Positions 27,032 to 36,035 of a DNA stretch of 64,000 nucleotides are shown piece by piece. The DNA is taken from positions 62,001 through 126,000 of the forward strand of contig NZ_QDFY01000005.1 in assembly GCF_003347635.1 (NCBI RefSeq), in the 5' to 3' direction. Source of the stretch: Sphingosinicella terrae. GTDB lineage: Bacteria > Pseudomonadota > Alphaproteobacteria > Sphingomonadales > Sphingomonadaceae. Made by a program: the position numbers and the translations under genes. The notes under the pieces are model-generated. The model did not search any database, was not told the DNA's origin, and saw only the letters and a program-made list of their open reading frames with translations. How positions within the stretch are numbered: position 1 is the stretch's first letter; the number at the start of each line of letters is the position of its first letter.

Positions 27032-27958
27032 TTATGGCGTTTCGGCCGGTGGGGAGGCGCCTTCGATCATGAACCAGGGCGTCGGACCGTAATCCAGCGG
27101 CGGGCGGGCATAGAGCCAGCGCAGGGCATCCAGCGCGGCGCCGTGATAGATGGTGGCGTGGGTCTCGCTGGCGCTGCGGTCGGCGTAGCGGAACTCCAGC
27201 CCTTCCGGCGGCCGCTCGGCCAGCGCCGCTCGCAGCCGGTCGACTCCGTCCTGCATCGTGCCGCCTTCGTTCGCGACGGCGAGATAGAGGCGCCGGCCGC
27301 CATAAGACCGGCGCGCGAGCCGCTCGGCGGCGCGGCGCATGTCGGCGCGGTCGTCCCACCACAGGCTCGGGCTCACCGCGACATAGTCATGGAACAGGTC
27401 CGGCCGCTCGAGGAAGGTGTCGACGACGAACAGGCCGGCGAGCGATTCCCCGATCAGCCCGCGTCGCGGCCCGGCCCGGTAGCGCGCCTCGACGAACGGG
27501 ATCACCTCCTCGGCGATGAAGCGGCGGAAGCGCTCGGCGCCACCGGCCTCCGGGAAGGCGGCGCGGTAGCGCGGGTCGGCAGGCGGCGGCGTCAGCTCCG
27601 CACGGCGCTGGCGGGTCTGGACGCCGACGACGATGACCGGGCCGAAGGTCCAGCTCAGCGAGCCGAGCTGGGCAAGCCCGGCCATGTGCTGGAAATCCTG
27701 GTCGAGCGCGCCGTCGAGCAGGTAGAGGACGGGGAATCGCGCATCGCCCTCGCCATGCTCCGGCGGCAGCCAGACATTGATCTCGCGCGTGTCGCCGAGG
27801 ATGGCCGAATCGAGCCGGTGCGAGGTGCCGATGACGATCGGCGCTTCCGCGACGGCGGCGGGCGGATTCTGGGCCGGCACGGGGACGGCGATCGCGGTGA
27901 GGATGCAGAAGAGGGCGAGCAGCCCGTTTCGTCTTTTCGCCCGCACGCTCCGTTCCAT
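27032..27958 (-). CDS. Secreted alpha/beta-hydrolase esterase (IroE/esterase-D-like)
   Basis: I chose the ATG at 27958, preceded by GGGAGGA; the upstream in-frame extension to 28195 is repeat-derived sequence. The 308-residue product has an N-terminal signal/anchor helix (RRNGLLALFCILTAIAVPVPA). Esterase landmarks are REINVWLPPEH, FPVLYLLDG, the nucleophile elbow LIGESLAGLF and VAVSPSLWW. This is the layout of the putative esterase family that includes siderophore esterases such as IroE/Fes. A siderophore role is possible but no siderophore genes are nearby. Confidence 0.88.
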   Translation of the reverse strand: MERSVRAKRRNGLLALFCILTAIAVPVPAQNPPAAVAEAPIVIGTSHRLDSAILGDTREINVWLPPEHGEGDARFPVLYLLDGALDQDFQHMAGLAQLGSLSWTFGPVIVVGVQTRQRRAELTPPPADPRYRAAFPEAGGAERFRRFIAEEVIPFVEARYRAGPRRGLIGESLAGLFVVDTFLERPDLFHDYVAVSPSLWWDDRADMRRAAERLARRSYGGRRLYLAVANEGGTMQDGVDRLRAALAERPPEGLEFRYADRSASETHATIYHGAALDALRWLYARPPLDYGPTPWFMIEGASPPAETP

Positions 27959-28430
27959 ATTCGTCCTCCCGGTTTGTCGGGAGAACCTAGAGACGGAGCG
28001 GTCGAGGCGGCAACCCGCCAGCGGCGGATGCGGGCGGTCCGCTTGCGGCCCGCGCCGGATGAAGTCTGGCCGCCCGAATGGGGTCGCGCAAAGACGCAAA
28101 GACGCAAAGAGGCGCCTTGGTCCCCTCCCCGTCATCCTGGCGAAGGCCTGTCCTGAGCTCGTCGAAGCGGCCAGGATCTCCCTTTTGCCTTGCAAGGGAA
28201 ACGAGATTCCAGCTTGCGCTGGAATGACGGGAAGGGAGTCGCCGCCCTGCTGCGCCTCCGCGCCAGGGTGAGCGCACTACTGCGGAAGCGCTCTTCGGCG
28301 GGAGAATGACGAAGCCGGAAGAACAGGCGGCGTCGTCTCGCGCGCCGGCGTTCACGGCTTCACGCCCTCAACCGCATCGAGCGCGCTCGGGCGCACCCAC
28401 CCCCGGCCCCTCCCTTGCAGGGAGGGGAGA
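27959..28430. repeat. Intergenic region with dispersed repeats
   Basis: No gene is seen. The region holds a CGCAAAGACGCAAAGACGC array (about 28085-28112), a GTCATCCTGGCGAAGGCC...GGAATGACGG palindromic element (about 28129-28230) and a small GGCCCCTCCCTTGCAGGGAGGGGA hairpin (about 28409-28432) that sits exactly at the ABC-F stop and may act as its terminator. Confidence 0.75.
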
Positions 28431-30302
28431 TCAGGCGGCCAGCGATTCCAGCGCTTCGTTGGCCTCGAGCCATTCGGCTTCGATCGCCTCGATCCTGGCC
28501 TCGATTTGGGCGCGCTTGCGCATCAGGTCGCTCATCGTCAGCTTGGCCAGAGCGACGTCGGCGCCGGCGGGATCGAACATCGCCCGGTCGATCGCGCTGC
28601 GCTGCTCGTTGAGCCTGGCCAGCTCGGCTTCGGCGGCCTTGGCGCGCTTGCGCAGCGCCTGGCTCTGCTCGCGGGCCTCGGCGGCGGCGCGGCGGGCTTC
28701 CTTGCGGTTGCCGCGGGCCTCGGCCTTGCCGGCATCGGCGGCGTCCTTCGCCAGCACCAGGGCGATATAGTCGTCGAGCGAGCCGTCATATTCGCGGGCG
28801 GTGCCGCCGTCGACGAGCACCAGCCGGTCGGCGGTGGTCTCGATCATGTGGCGGTCGTGGCTGACGATCACCACCGCGCCCGAATAATCGTTGAGCGCCT
28901 GGATCAGGGCCTCGCGGGCGTCGACGTCGAGATGGTTGGTCGGCTCGTCGAGGATGAGCAAATGCGGCGCATCGCGGGTGATGAGCGCGAGCGCCAGCCG
29001 CGCCCGCTCGCCGCCCGACAATTTGCCGACCTCGGTGGTTGCCTTGGGGCCGCCGAAGCCGAACCGGCCGAGCTGCGCCCGCACCGCCGCCGGGCTCGAC
29101 TGGCGCATGAGCCGGGTCATGTGCTGGAGCGGCGTCTCGGCCCGGTCGAGCTCCTCGACCTGATATTGGGTGAAATAGCCGACCCGCATCCGGCCGCTGG
29201 CGTTCATCGCCCCTTCCTCCGGCGCGAGCTGGGCGGCGAGCAGCCGCGCCAGCGTCGTCTTGCCGTTGCCGTTGCGGCCGAGCAAGGCGATGCGGTCGTC
29301 CGGATCGAGCCTGAGGTCGACCCGCCTCAGCACCGGCTCGCCGCCATAGCCGACCGCGGCATGGTCGAGCGTCACCAGAGGCGGCCGCAGCGGCTCCGGG
29401 CTCGGAAAGTCGAAGCTCAGCGACGGATCGTCGAGCAGTTCCGCGATCGGCTGCAGCCGCGCCAGCGCCTTGACCCGCGACTGGGCCTGCTTGGCGGTCG
29501 AGGCGCGCGCCTTGTTGCGGGCGATATAGTCCTGCAGCTTGGCGCGCTGCGCCTCCTGCCGCGCCTTGGCCGAGGCGAGCTGCGCCTGGCGCTCGGCCCG
29601 CTGCCGCTCGAACGCGTCATAGCCGCCGGGGTAGAGGAAGAGCTTGCCGCGCTCGAGGTGGAGGATGTGGTCGACGACGTTGTTGAGGAAGTCGCGCTCG
29701 TGGCTGACCAAGAGGATCGTCGCCGGATAGGATTTGAGGAAGTCCTCGAGCCACAAGACCGCCTCGAGATCGAGATGGTTGGAGGGCTCGTCGAGCAGCA
29801 GCAGGTCCGGGGCCGAGAAGAGCAGGGAGGCGAGCGCCACCCGCATCCGCCAGCCGCCCGAGAAGCTGTCCAGCGGCCGGTGCTGCGCCGCCTCGTCGAA
29901 GCCCAGGCCGACCAGGATCCGCGCCGCCCGCGACGGCGCCGAATGGGCGTCGATCGCGTTCAGCCGCTCGTGGATCTCGCCGAGCCGGTCGGGATCGTGG
30001 CTGGTCTCGCTCTCGGCGAGCAAGGCCGCCCGCTCGGTATCGGCGGCGAGCACGGTCTCGAACGGCGACGCGCTCCCCGCCGGCGCCTCCTGCGCGATAT
30101 AGCCGATCCGCGACCCGCGCGGCATGCGCAGCTCGCCGGCATCGGGCTCGAGCTGGGAGGCGACGACCTTGACCAGGGTGGTCTTGCCGGCGCCGTTGCG
30201 CCCGATCAGGCCCACCCGCGCGCGCGGCGGCAGCGCCGCGGTGGCGCCGTCGAGGATGGTCCGGCCGCCGAGGCGGACGACGATGTCCGAGAGGGTAAGC
30301 AT
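28431..30302 (-). CDS. ABC-F family ATPase (ribosome-associated type)
   Basis: The 623-residue protein has two ABC domains and no membrane segments. Walker A motifs are GRNGAGKTTL (about 36) and GRNGNGKTTL (about 340). Signature motifs are FSGGWRMR and LSGGERARL. Walker B motifs are LLLLDEPSNHLDL and LLILDEPTNHLDV. An inter-domain linker with charged helices and a C-terminal coiled coil (EARRAAAEAREQSQALRKRA) match the Uup/YheS/EttA layout. ABC-F proteins bind the ribosomal E site and resolve stalled or antibiotic-blocked translation. Assignment to a precise subgroup needs a tree. Confidence 0.94.
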   Translation of the reverse strand: MLTLSDIVVRLGGRTILDGATAALPPRARVGLIGRNGAGKTTLVKVVASQLEPDAGELRMPRGSRIGYIAQEAPAGSASPFETVLAADTERAALLAESETSHDPDRLGEIHERLNAIDAHSAPSRAARILVGLGFDEAAQHRPLDSFSGGWRMRVALASLLFSAPDLLLLDEPSNHLDLEAVLWLEDFLKSYPATILLVSHERDFLNNVVDHILHLERGKLFLYPGGYDAFERQRAERQAQLASAKARQEAQRAKLQDYIARNKARASTAKQAQSRVKALARLQPIAELLDDPSLSFDFPSPEPLRPPLVTLDHAAVGYGGEPVLRRVDLRLDPDDRIALLGRNGNGKTTLARLLAAQLAPEEGAMNASGRMRVGYFTQYQVEELDRAETPLQHMTRLMRQSSPAAVRAQLGRFGFGGPKATTEVGKLSGGERARLALALITRDAPHLLILDEPTNHLDVDAREALIQALNDYSGAVVIVSHDRHMIETTADRLVLVDGGTAREYDGSLDDYIALVLAKDAADAGKAEARGNRKEARRAAAEAREQSQALRKRAKAAEAELARLNEQRSAIDRAMFDPAGADVALAKLTMSDLMRKRAQIEARIEAIEAEWLEANEALESLAA

Positions 30303-31012
30303 GAGCGGGCAGGTAAGAGGTCGGGGCGGCGAGCGCCAGTGGTCATCGCGAAGGCGGGCGTCCCGGCGACGGCGGCGGGACGGGGAGAGAGCTCAAAATT
30401 GAAACACCCTGGGGGTCGTCAACTTCATCAATTTAGAAAGGCAGGAGGGCCTGAACATGAACGGAGCGAGGGCCCGAGGCTTCTTCGCAACCCTCTCCCG
30501 GAGGGGAGGGCAAGGTGGGGCGTTCGGGTCGGAGACTTCACTCCGACTGCCTTACCCCCTCACCCCAACCCTCTCCCTCCGGGAGAGGGGGCAGGCCGGG
30601 CTCGAAGGGGTTGGCGTGACTGCCTGTCACCGCCGCTTCATCCGCCCGGGCTCCAAAGGTCTGGACGCCTGAAATGCGCCCTTGGGTGAGACGGGATAAA
30701 AGTGACGAAGGTGACGGGTGCCATTGGTGCCGTAAGCGGGTTTGCGGGGGGCGCGGAGACGCGATGCATATCCTGGTCGGATTCCGGGTGCTCGCCGCAC
30801 CCCGCTCCCTCACCCTGCGGCTTCGCCGCTTCCCTCTCCCGCGAGGGGAGAGGGAGGACGCGGGTCGGCGGCCGGCGCAATGGATCTGCACGCTGTCAAG
30901 GAGCCGAGCGCTCCGCGGCGGGCGGTGGGGGCTCAGGTCCCTTGTGGCAGAAATAGTGGAACAAGTCAAGAACAAACCCGCCGCCTGCAGGGAGAAGCGG
31001 GCCTGGAGCCAC
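30303..31012. repeat. 710-nt intergenic region with CCTCCCC-family palindromes
   Basis: I see no convincing gene. Two CTCTCCC...GGGAGAGG type elements occur, one about 30487-30600 (ACCCTCTCCCGGAGGGGAGGG ... CTCCGGGAGAGGGGGC) and one about 30802-30866 (CCCTCACCCTGCGGCTTCG ... CGAGGGGAGAGGG). Short open frames across it are made of repeat sequence. Promoter elements for the ABC-F gene probably lie near 30303-30420 but are not distinct. Confidence 0.6.
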
Positions 31013-31699
31013 TCACGCTCCGGTGTCGCCGTCGGTGGCTGGAGCGGTGGGCGGCGTGCTCTCCGCAGGCGGCGCGGCGTCGGCAGGCGGGGTCGTCCCG
31101 GCCGGGGGCGCGGCGGCGGGCGTCGCCGCGGCGGGCGCGACGATCTCGATCGAGCAATTGCGGAGCCAGCGATCGTCGCGGTCGCCGGCCATGCCCTGGC
31201 AGCTCACCGTGACGGTCTGGCCCGGCTGCAGCCGTGACGCCTCCTCGTGGCTGGCGGCGATGATGTCGGCGCCGATCGGCCGCTCGGGATCGGCGGTGAG
31301 GAAGCGCAGGTCGGGATGGCCCTGGCCGTCGGGAACGGTCCGGACATATTCGCCGGTGACCACCATCGCGCGATCGTCGAAGCGTTCCTCCGCCTCGTCC
31401 TCATTCTCCTCATAGGCATCGAACAGGGCCCCGGCCGCGATCACCGCCGCCGGCCGCGGGCGGTGGTCGTCGAAGTCGAAATTGGCATCGAACCAGCTGG
31501 ACTGGCCGCCGACGACGATCCCGAAGAAGAAGGCGGCGGCGGCGATGAAGAAGGTGCGGCGGTTGCGCTTGAGCTCGTCCTCGCTGCGCTCGACGGTCGG
31601 TGACCGCTCGCGCAGGCGCATCCGCGTCGGCATGCCGCAACGCTGGCAGAATTCGGCTTGCGGGGGCACGATCTCGGCTTCGCATCGGGGGCAGTGCAA
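31013..31699 (-). CDS. Zinc-ribbon membrane protein with OB-like (tRNA_anti-like) domain
   Basis: The 228-residue protein begins with a zinc ribbon MHCPRCEAEI...FCQRCG (two CxxC pairs). A membrane helix follows (about 48-66, TFFIAAAAFFFGIVVGG), and then a domain with FDAYEENEDEAEERFDDRAMVVTGEYV and VSCQGMAGDRDDRWLRNC that resembles tRNA_anti-like OB folds. The tail is Ala/Pro-rich. The ribbon is cytoplasmic and the OB-like domain extracytoplasmic if the helix is a simple anchor. The function is unknown. Confidence 0.75.
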   Translation of the reverse strand: MHCPRCEAEIVPPQAEFCQRCGMPTRMRLRERSPTVERSEDELKRNRRTFFIAAAAFFFGIVVGGQSSWFDANFDFDDHRPRPAAVIAAGALFDAYEENEDEAEERFDDRAMVVTGEYVRTVPDGQGHPDLRFLTADPERPIGADIIAASHEEASRLQPGQTVTVSCQGMAGDRDDRWLRNCSIEIVAPAAATPAAAPPAGTTPPADAAPPAESTPPTAPATDGDTGA

Positions 31700-31829
31700 G
31701 GTCGGCGTCTCCCTGGATGCGGGTGGGAAGGACTGTTATAGACGAGCAACACACGTGTCCGCAATGGCGGGCGCGGCGCTGGCGCCCGGCCGCCTTCACG
31801 TTATCATGCCGGCGAGGGAGGAGCGAGCG

Positions 31830-32603
31830 GTGGCGCGACTGGAGGATCGGCCAGGCCCGGAAGTGCTCCGGCGCGTCCTGTCGCCGGACCGGCGGCTGGC
31901 GCTCGACTACATGCCCTATCCGGATCCGCGCACCGCCTACGAGACGGAGGCGCCGGAATCGATCCTGCTGCGCGATGCCGAGTCCGGGGCGCGGCTCGCC
32001 GAATTCGGCGGCTGGACCTTCTTCAGCGATCATCGATGGCCGGAGGCCGGCGGGATCGAGATCGTGCTGGCGCGCGGCCTCTCGATCCATGTTTCGCCGG
32101 ACCTCGCCACCTTCCGGTCCGGCGAGGACGGGCTGCCCGCCCGCCCGATCGGCGAGCTGCAGGAATGGCTCCGCGCGATCACGCCGCGGCCCGAACCGAT
32201 CCCGCGGCCGTCCTTTCTCTCGCGCGCGACGACGATCGCCGTCGGCCTGGTCGTGCTGGCGCTGGCCGGCTACGGACTCTCGCGCCTGCCGCACTTCGCC
32301 CGGCTGGCCGAGCTGATCGAGGGCGAGCCGCCGCCGCGGCCGGGGGACGAGGGCGAGATCAATGCCTGGATCGTGCGCTGCCCGGACGTGGGGCGGGTGA
32401 CAATGAGCCTCACCCCGGAACGCCGCCTGCAGGTGCCGCCTTCGATGGCGCCCGCGCCGCTGCCGCCGGTCGACGAGACCGGCCGGCGTTTCGGCAACGG
32501 CAAGGTCGCGGTCGAGGTGGATGGGATGGACGCGACCTGGTGGCCGCACGGGCCGGCGGGCGAGGCGGTCGCCTGCCCGGCCTCGTTCGAGGCGGCGCGG
32601 TGA
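31830..32603 (+). CDS. Single-pass membrane protein with MliC-like C-terminus
   Basis: The start is a GTG at 31830, 7 nt after AGGGAGGAG. The 257-residue product has an N-terminal soluble domain of about 120 residues (RRVLSPDRRLALDYMPYPDP), one membrane helix (about 131-150, TIAVGLVVLALAGYGLSRL) and a C-terminal domain with two cysteines (IVRCPDVG, VACPASF) around DETGRRFGNGKVAVEVDG. The C-terminal pattern weakly resembles MliC/PliC lysozyme inhibitors (Cys, then SGxxYxxGK, then Cys). The N-terminal domain is unrecognised. Confidence 0.65.
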   Translation: MARLEDRPGPEVLRRVLSPDRRLALDYMPYPDPRTAYETEAPESILLRDAESGARLAEFGGWTFFSDHRWPEAGGIEIVLARGLSIHVSPDLATFRSGEDGLPARPIGELQEWLRAITPRPEPIPRPSFLSRATTIAVGLVVLALAGYGLSRLPHFARLAELIEGEPPPRPGDEGEINAWIVRCPDVGRVTMSLTPERRLQVPPSMAPAPLPPVDETGRRFGNGKVAVEVDGMDATWWPHGPAGEAVACPASFEAAR

Positions 32604-32717
32604 GGCGGCGGCTCCGGGCGGCGACTGCCGCTGCGGGGCGTCGAGAGGCGAAGCAGTGGGTCGCCCCTGCGTGGCCGGGCGGGACTAAGATGGTAGGCAG
32701 TGATGTCTTTGCCGCGC

Positions 32718-32756
32718 TCAGCTTGGGCCCCTGCTTGCGCAGGGGCGACGAGAAAA
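32718..32756. repeat. GCCCCTGC...GCAGGGGC dispersed repeat, copy 1
   Basis: CTTGGGCCCCTGCTTGCGCAGGGGCGACGA is a 10-bp hairpin with a conserved GACGA tail. Further copies are at about 33764-33796, 33966-33999, 34527-34556 (inverted) and 34599-34633. Confidence 0.75.
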
Positions 32757-32829
32757 TGGGCGCCCCGTCCTGGTCCCGGGGGCGCGTGGCGGTCGGGCAG
32801 ATCCGGCCGGGATTTTGAACGGAGGGCGA

Positions 32830-33675
32830 ATGCCAGTTCGGATCTTGGGGATGATCGCGGCGGCCGCGGCCGTGGGGGTGGTGGCCGTGCAGGCGGCGGC
32901 GGCCGGCCAGGGCCATGAGGCGCAGGCCAAGGTCGAGGAGGCCGGGCGGCTGATCGAGCAGGGCGATCGACGCGGCGAGATCGGCGACCGCGGCGGCCGG
33001 ATCCGCGCCTATCGTCGGGCGCTGGCGCTGGTCGACGAGGCGATCGCGCTCGGCGACACGCGGCCGGAGGTGGTGCTCGGCCGGCGCGAGTTCGGGCTGA
33101 TGCTGGGCGACCATCTGCTCGAGGCGGAGCGGCCCGAGGAGGCGCTCGCCGCCTTCGGCGAGATCGCCGCTTCGGCCGGCGGCGGGGTCGGCGCGGACAT
33201 TCCGGAGGACCGGCAGGACCGGCTCCACCTCGCCCGGGCGCTGCGCGGCATGGTCTTCGCCGCGGCGGCGGCGGGCGATTTCGGCGAGGCGCGGGCGCGG
33301 CTCGGCGCGCTGATCGCCGTCGGCCGGGCGATGCAGGCGGCCGAGCCCGACAATCTCTACCTCGCCCGCCGGCTGGCGCAGGACCTGGAGAATGAGGTCT
33401 TCTTCCGCTGGGTGACCGAGGACGGGCCGGGCGCGCGCGAATCCGCGCTCGAGGTCCTGGCCCTGTTCCGGCAGGTGGACGAGGCCAATCCCGGCAGCGA
33501 CGAGGCGATGCGCAGCCATTTCCGCTGGGCCTATGTCGCGGCGGCGCTGCACGAGGACGACGCGGCCCTGTGGGCGGAAGCGCGGACGGTGGGCGAACGG
33601 CTGCGCACGCACGGCGGCTTCCAGGCGCAGGACGAGGATCATATGCGGGTGGTGCGGAGGCGGACGGAGGGGTGA
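32830..33675 (+). CDS. Exported helical-repeat (TPR-like) protein
   Basis: The ATG at 32830 follows GGAGGGCGA and starts a signal-like helix (MPVRILGMIAAAAAVGVVAVQAAAAG). The 281-residue product is almost entirely alpha-helical, Ala/Glu/Arg-rich, with repeated helix pairs such as AYRRALALVDEAIALGDTRPE, RPEEALAAFGEIA and DFGEARARLGALIAVGRAMQ that look like degenerate tetratricopeptide units. It probably acts as a periplasmic scaffold or binding protein. No specific family is recognised. Confidence 0.65.
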   Translation: MPVRILGMIAAAAAVGVVAVQAAAAGQGHEAQAKVEEAGRLIEQGDRRGEIGDRGGRIRAYRRALALVDEAIALGDTRPEVVLGRREFGLMLGDHLLEAERPEEALAAFGEIAASAGGGVGADIPEDRQDRLHLARALRGMVFAAAAAGDFGEARARLGALIAVGRAMQAAEPDNLYLARRLAQDLENEVFFRWVTEDGPGARESALEVLALFRQVDEANPGSDEAMRSHFRWAYVAAALHEDDAALWAEARTVGERLRTHGGFQAQDEDHMRVVRRRTEG

Positions 33676-34084
33676 GCGGCGCCGGGCTTTGATTGTGTGG
33701 CCTGCCCTTTGGTTCAAGCGGCGCGGAAGCGAGAAGCGTTGGCGTCCTTTCAACATACTCGGCTTGAACCCCTGCTTTTGCAGGGGCGACGAAGGTGGGT
33801 GGCGGCGCTGCGCTGGGCTGATCTCACCGGAATGTAGTTGGCGCCTTCATCTGCCCCTCCGTCGCCCCGCGCAGCCTGTCCTGAGCGACGCCGCAGGCGG
33901 CGTCGAAGGGGCAGGGGGGCCAAGCGGCGCTGGAGTGAGAAGCGGTGGCGTCCTTTCAATACACTCGGCTTGGGCCTCTGCCTACGCAGGGGCGACGAAG
34001 GGGTGGAGGCGATGGCGCGCCGGCGCAACCATTGCGCCGCCGATTCATTCTCTTCGGTGGGGCGGCGCTGAAGGGAGAAACGGA
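33676..34084. repeat. Intergenic region with repeat copies 2 and 3
   Basis: No gene is seen. Two GCAGGGGCGACGA hairpin repeats lie at about 33764-33796 and 33966-33999, each preceded by a shared GAGAAGCGTTGGCGTCCTTTCAA-like flank. A third palindrome CCTGTCCTGAGCGACGCC...GGCGTCGAAGG is at about 33878-33910. Confidence 0.7.
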
Positions 34085-34468
34085 ATGCGGATTGCGATCT
34101 GCGCTGCCGCGGCGACGGCCGCTTTGGCCACGGCCGGCTGCACCACCAATGACGGTTATCGCTACGGTGCCTACGACTATAACCGGCCGGACCCGCGTGA
34201 AGGCGGCTATTATCCGGACCGCTATTACCGGCGCGGCGACCCCTATGCGCTCGGCGCCAACGACCGCGTCTATCGCGGCCGCGACGGCCGCTATTATTGC
34301 CGGCGTTCGGACGGCACGACCGGCCTCATCGTCGGCGGCGCGCTCGGCGGGACCTTGGGCGCGGTGATCGCGCCGGGCGGATCGGAGATACTCGGCGCGC
34401 TGATCGGCGGCGCCGCCGGCGCGGCGGTCGGCCAGCAGGTCGACCGCGGCGAGGTGCGCTGCGAGTAA
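34085..34468 (+). CDS. Glycine-zipper lipoprotein
   Basis: The 127-residue protein begins at the ATG at 34085 and has a lipobox (ATAGC) at residue 19. A Tyr/Arg-rich mature part (GAYDYNRPDPREGGYYPDRYYRRGD) is followed by a glycine-zipper 2TM segment (GLIVGGALGGTLGAVIAPGG...LGALIGGAAGAAVGQQVDRGEVRC). This is the Rick_17kDa/glycine-zipper family common in alphaproteobacterial outer membranes, probably with a structural role in the envelope. Confidence 0.88.
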   Translation: MRIAICAAAATAALATAGCTTNDGYRYGAYDYNRPDPREGGYYPDRYYRRGDPYALGANDRVYRGRDGRYYCRRSDGTTGLIVGGALGGTLGAVIAPGGSEILGALIGGAAGAAVGQQVDRGEVRCE

Positions 34469-34526
34469 GGCGGCGATGCGCTGAGGGCGGCGCGGGCGAA
34501 ACCGGACCGGTTCGCGTGCCGCCCCA

Positions 34527-34636
34527 ACCCGTCGCCCCTGCGCAGGCAGGGGCCCAGACCGAGTTCGTTCAAGACGCCATCGTCCTTGGCGTTAGCGCGG
34601 CTTGGGCCCCTGCCTACGCAGGGGCGACGAGAGAGA
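34527..34636. repeat. GCCCCTGC...GCAGGGGC repeat, two opposed copies
   Basis: An inverted copy (GTCGCCCCTGCGCAGGCAGGGGC, about 34530-34552) faces a direct copy (CTTGGGCCCCTGCCTACGCAGGGGCGACGA, about 34601-34630). It lies between convergent genes and could form a bidirectional hairpin. Confidence 0.7.
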
Positions 34637-34654
34637 GTTGGCGGCCTCAGGATT

Positions 34655-35341
34655 CTAGCGGACGACCGCGTCGAGCCCGAGCTCGCGGAGGATGGCGTTC
34701 GCCCGTTCGGTCGCCGCGCGCTGCTTCGCCGGGCTGACCCTGGTGATCGCCACCAGCTGCTCGGCCTCCGGGAAGCCCAAGGCGGCGGCGGCCATATACC
34801 AGGCGAGCCCTTCCCAGGGGTTTTCGGGCACGCCCTGGCCACGCTGGTGAAGCACGCCGATCCCGTAAAGTCCGTGCGGCTCGCCGCGGCGGGCCCCCTC
34901 GAGATAGTATTGATAGGCCTGTCGGTAATCGAGGGGAACGCCGCGGCCCATAGCGTAGAGGCCGGCGAGGCTGACGAATCCCATGGCCTGGCCGCCCTCG
35001 CCGGAACGCCGGAACCAGGTGGCGGCTTCCTCGGGATTCTCCGGGACGCCCTCGCCGAAATTGAGCATCGTGCCGAGCCGCCACTGACCTTCCGCATCGC
35101 CGGCCTCGGCAGCGCGGCGATACAAAGAGGCGGCTCGGGCGAGATCCGGTTCGACACCGATCCCTTCGTCGTAGAACCGGCCGAGGGCGGTGATCGCGCC
35201 GGGATCGCCGCCGGCCGCGGCGGCCTCGGCCAGCGCGAAGGCGCGTTCCACCTCCCCACGCTCGAGCAGTTGCTGGACGTCGGCCGGCGGAGCGGCCGCG
35301 ACGAGCAGGAACGCCAACGCCGACAGCAGACAGGCTCGCAT
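34655..35341 (-). CDS. Exported Sel1-repeat protein
   Basis: I chose the ATG at 35341, preceded by GGGGGAGG; the upstream frame to 35785 is antisense to another gene. The 228-residue product has a signal peptide (MRACLLSALAFLLVAAAPPA) and at least four Sel1-like repeats, for example ALGRFYDEGIGVEPDLARAASLYRRAAEAGD, GTMLNFGEGVPENPEEAATWFRR and AGLYAMGRGVPLDYRQAYQYYLEGA. Sel1 repeats mediate protein-protein contacts. Nothing indicates its partner. Confidence 0.9.
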   Translation of the reverse strand: MRACLLSALAFLLVAAAPPADVQQLLERGEVERAFALAEAAAAGGDPGAITALGRFYDEGIGVEPDLARAASLYRRAAEAGDAEGQWRLGTMLNFGEGVPENPEEAATWFRRSGEGGQAMGFVSLAGLYAMGRGVPLDYRQAYQYYLEGARRGEPHGLYGIGVLHQRGQGVPENPWEGLAWYMAAAALGFPEAEQLVAITRVSPAKQRAATERANAILRELGLDAVVR

Positions 35342-35583
35342 GTCCACCTCCCCCGATTCATGCGCGGCGACAGTTTTCGCCAGAAGCGCGCGGGCGTCCA
35401 CGCCAATTCGCGCCGGAGAAAGGAAATTTCGTGGGGCGCGGCGGTCCCACGCCGATTGGGGCTTGGCCTCCGATCCGGAACATGTCAGGAACGGGGCGTC
35501 CTTGTCTGCGTCGATCGGAAGCCTGTTCGGGACCGCGCGGCCGCGGACGCCGCTCTCTCCCGGCCAATTCGTGGGGGAGGTGG

Positions 35584-35982
35584 ATGCTGAAGATGGTCCT
35601 TCTGGCGTCGATGGCGCTGCAGGGCGCGCCGAGCGTCGATCCGAGTTGGGATTGCACGTTGCCGGCGCAAATGACCTGCAGTGCCGGCGGCTGCACCGAA
35701 TCCGAAGGCACCCTGCGCGTGCGTGTCGAACGCGACATCGACCAATATTGGCGTTGCCTCGATCCCGAAGGTCGCCGCTGCACACGCCATCGCGCGGTTG
35801 CGACCGAGCGGCCCGATGGCCTGCTCATCCAGGTTGCGGGCCTGCCGATGTTCCTGATGATCGACGAGTCCTCGTCGGCCGTCGAATCGGCCTCGCGCGG
35901 AACGGAGGTCTTCCTGTCGCGGGGGACGTGCCGCGCGATGGCGCCGCGGATCCGGATCACGCCGCCGACGGGCGAGGAGTAG
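35584..35982 (+). CDS. Small exported Cys-containing protein (paralogue A)
   Basis: The ATG at 35584 lies just after GGGGGAGG; an ATG at 35593 is an alternative. The 132-residue product has a short hydrophobic N-terminus (MVLLASMALQGAPS) and the pattern WDCxxxxxxxCxxGGCxE, then YWRCLDP, then a late GTCR. It is clearly paralogous to the gene at 36810-37211, sharing the Cys spacing, the ALQ(A/G)AP signal end and the FLSRGTC/FFSYGTC segment. The even number of cysteines fits periplasmic disulfides. The function is unknown. Confidence 0.7.
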   Translation: MLKMVLLASMALQGAPSVDPSWDCTLPAQMTCSAGGCTESEGTLRVRVERDIDQYWRCLDPEGRRCTRHRAVATERPDGLLIQVAGLPMFLMIDESSSAVESASRGTEVFLSRGTCRAMAPRIRITPPTGEE

Positions 35983-36035
35983 AGGGCGCCGATCGCGGCT
36001 CCGCGGTCGCATCGTTGCGGTTCGGGAGGTCATGC

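Noticed and set aside
30303-31012. Short genes in the 710-nt spacer
   Set aside because: The frames are built of palindromic repeat sequence, lack ribosome sites and show no protein-like composition.
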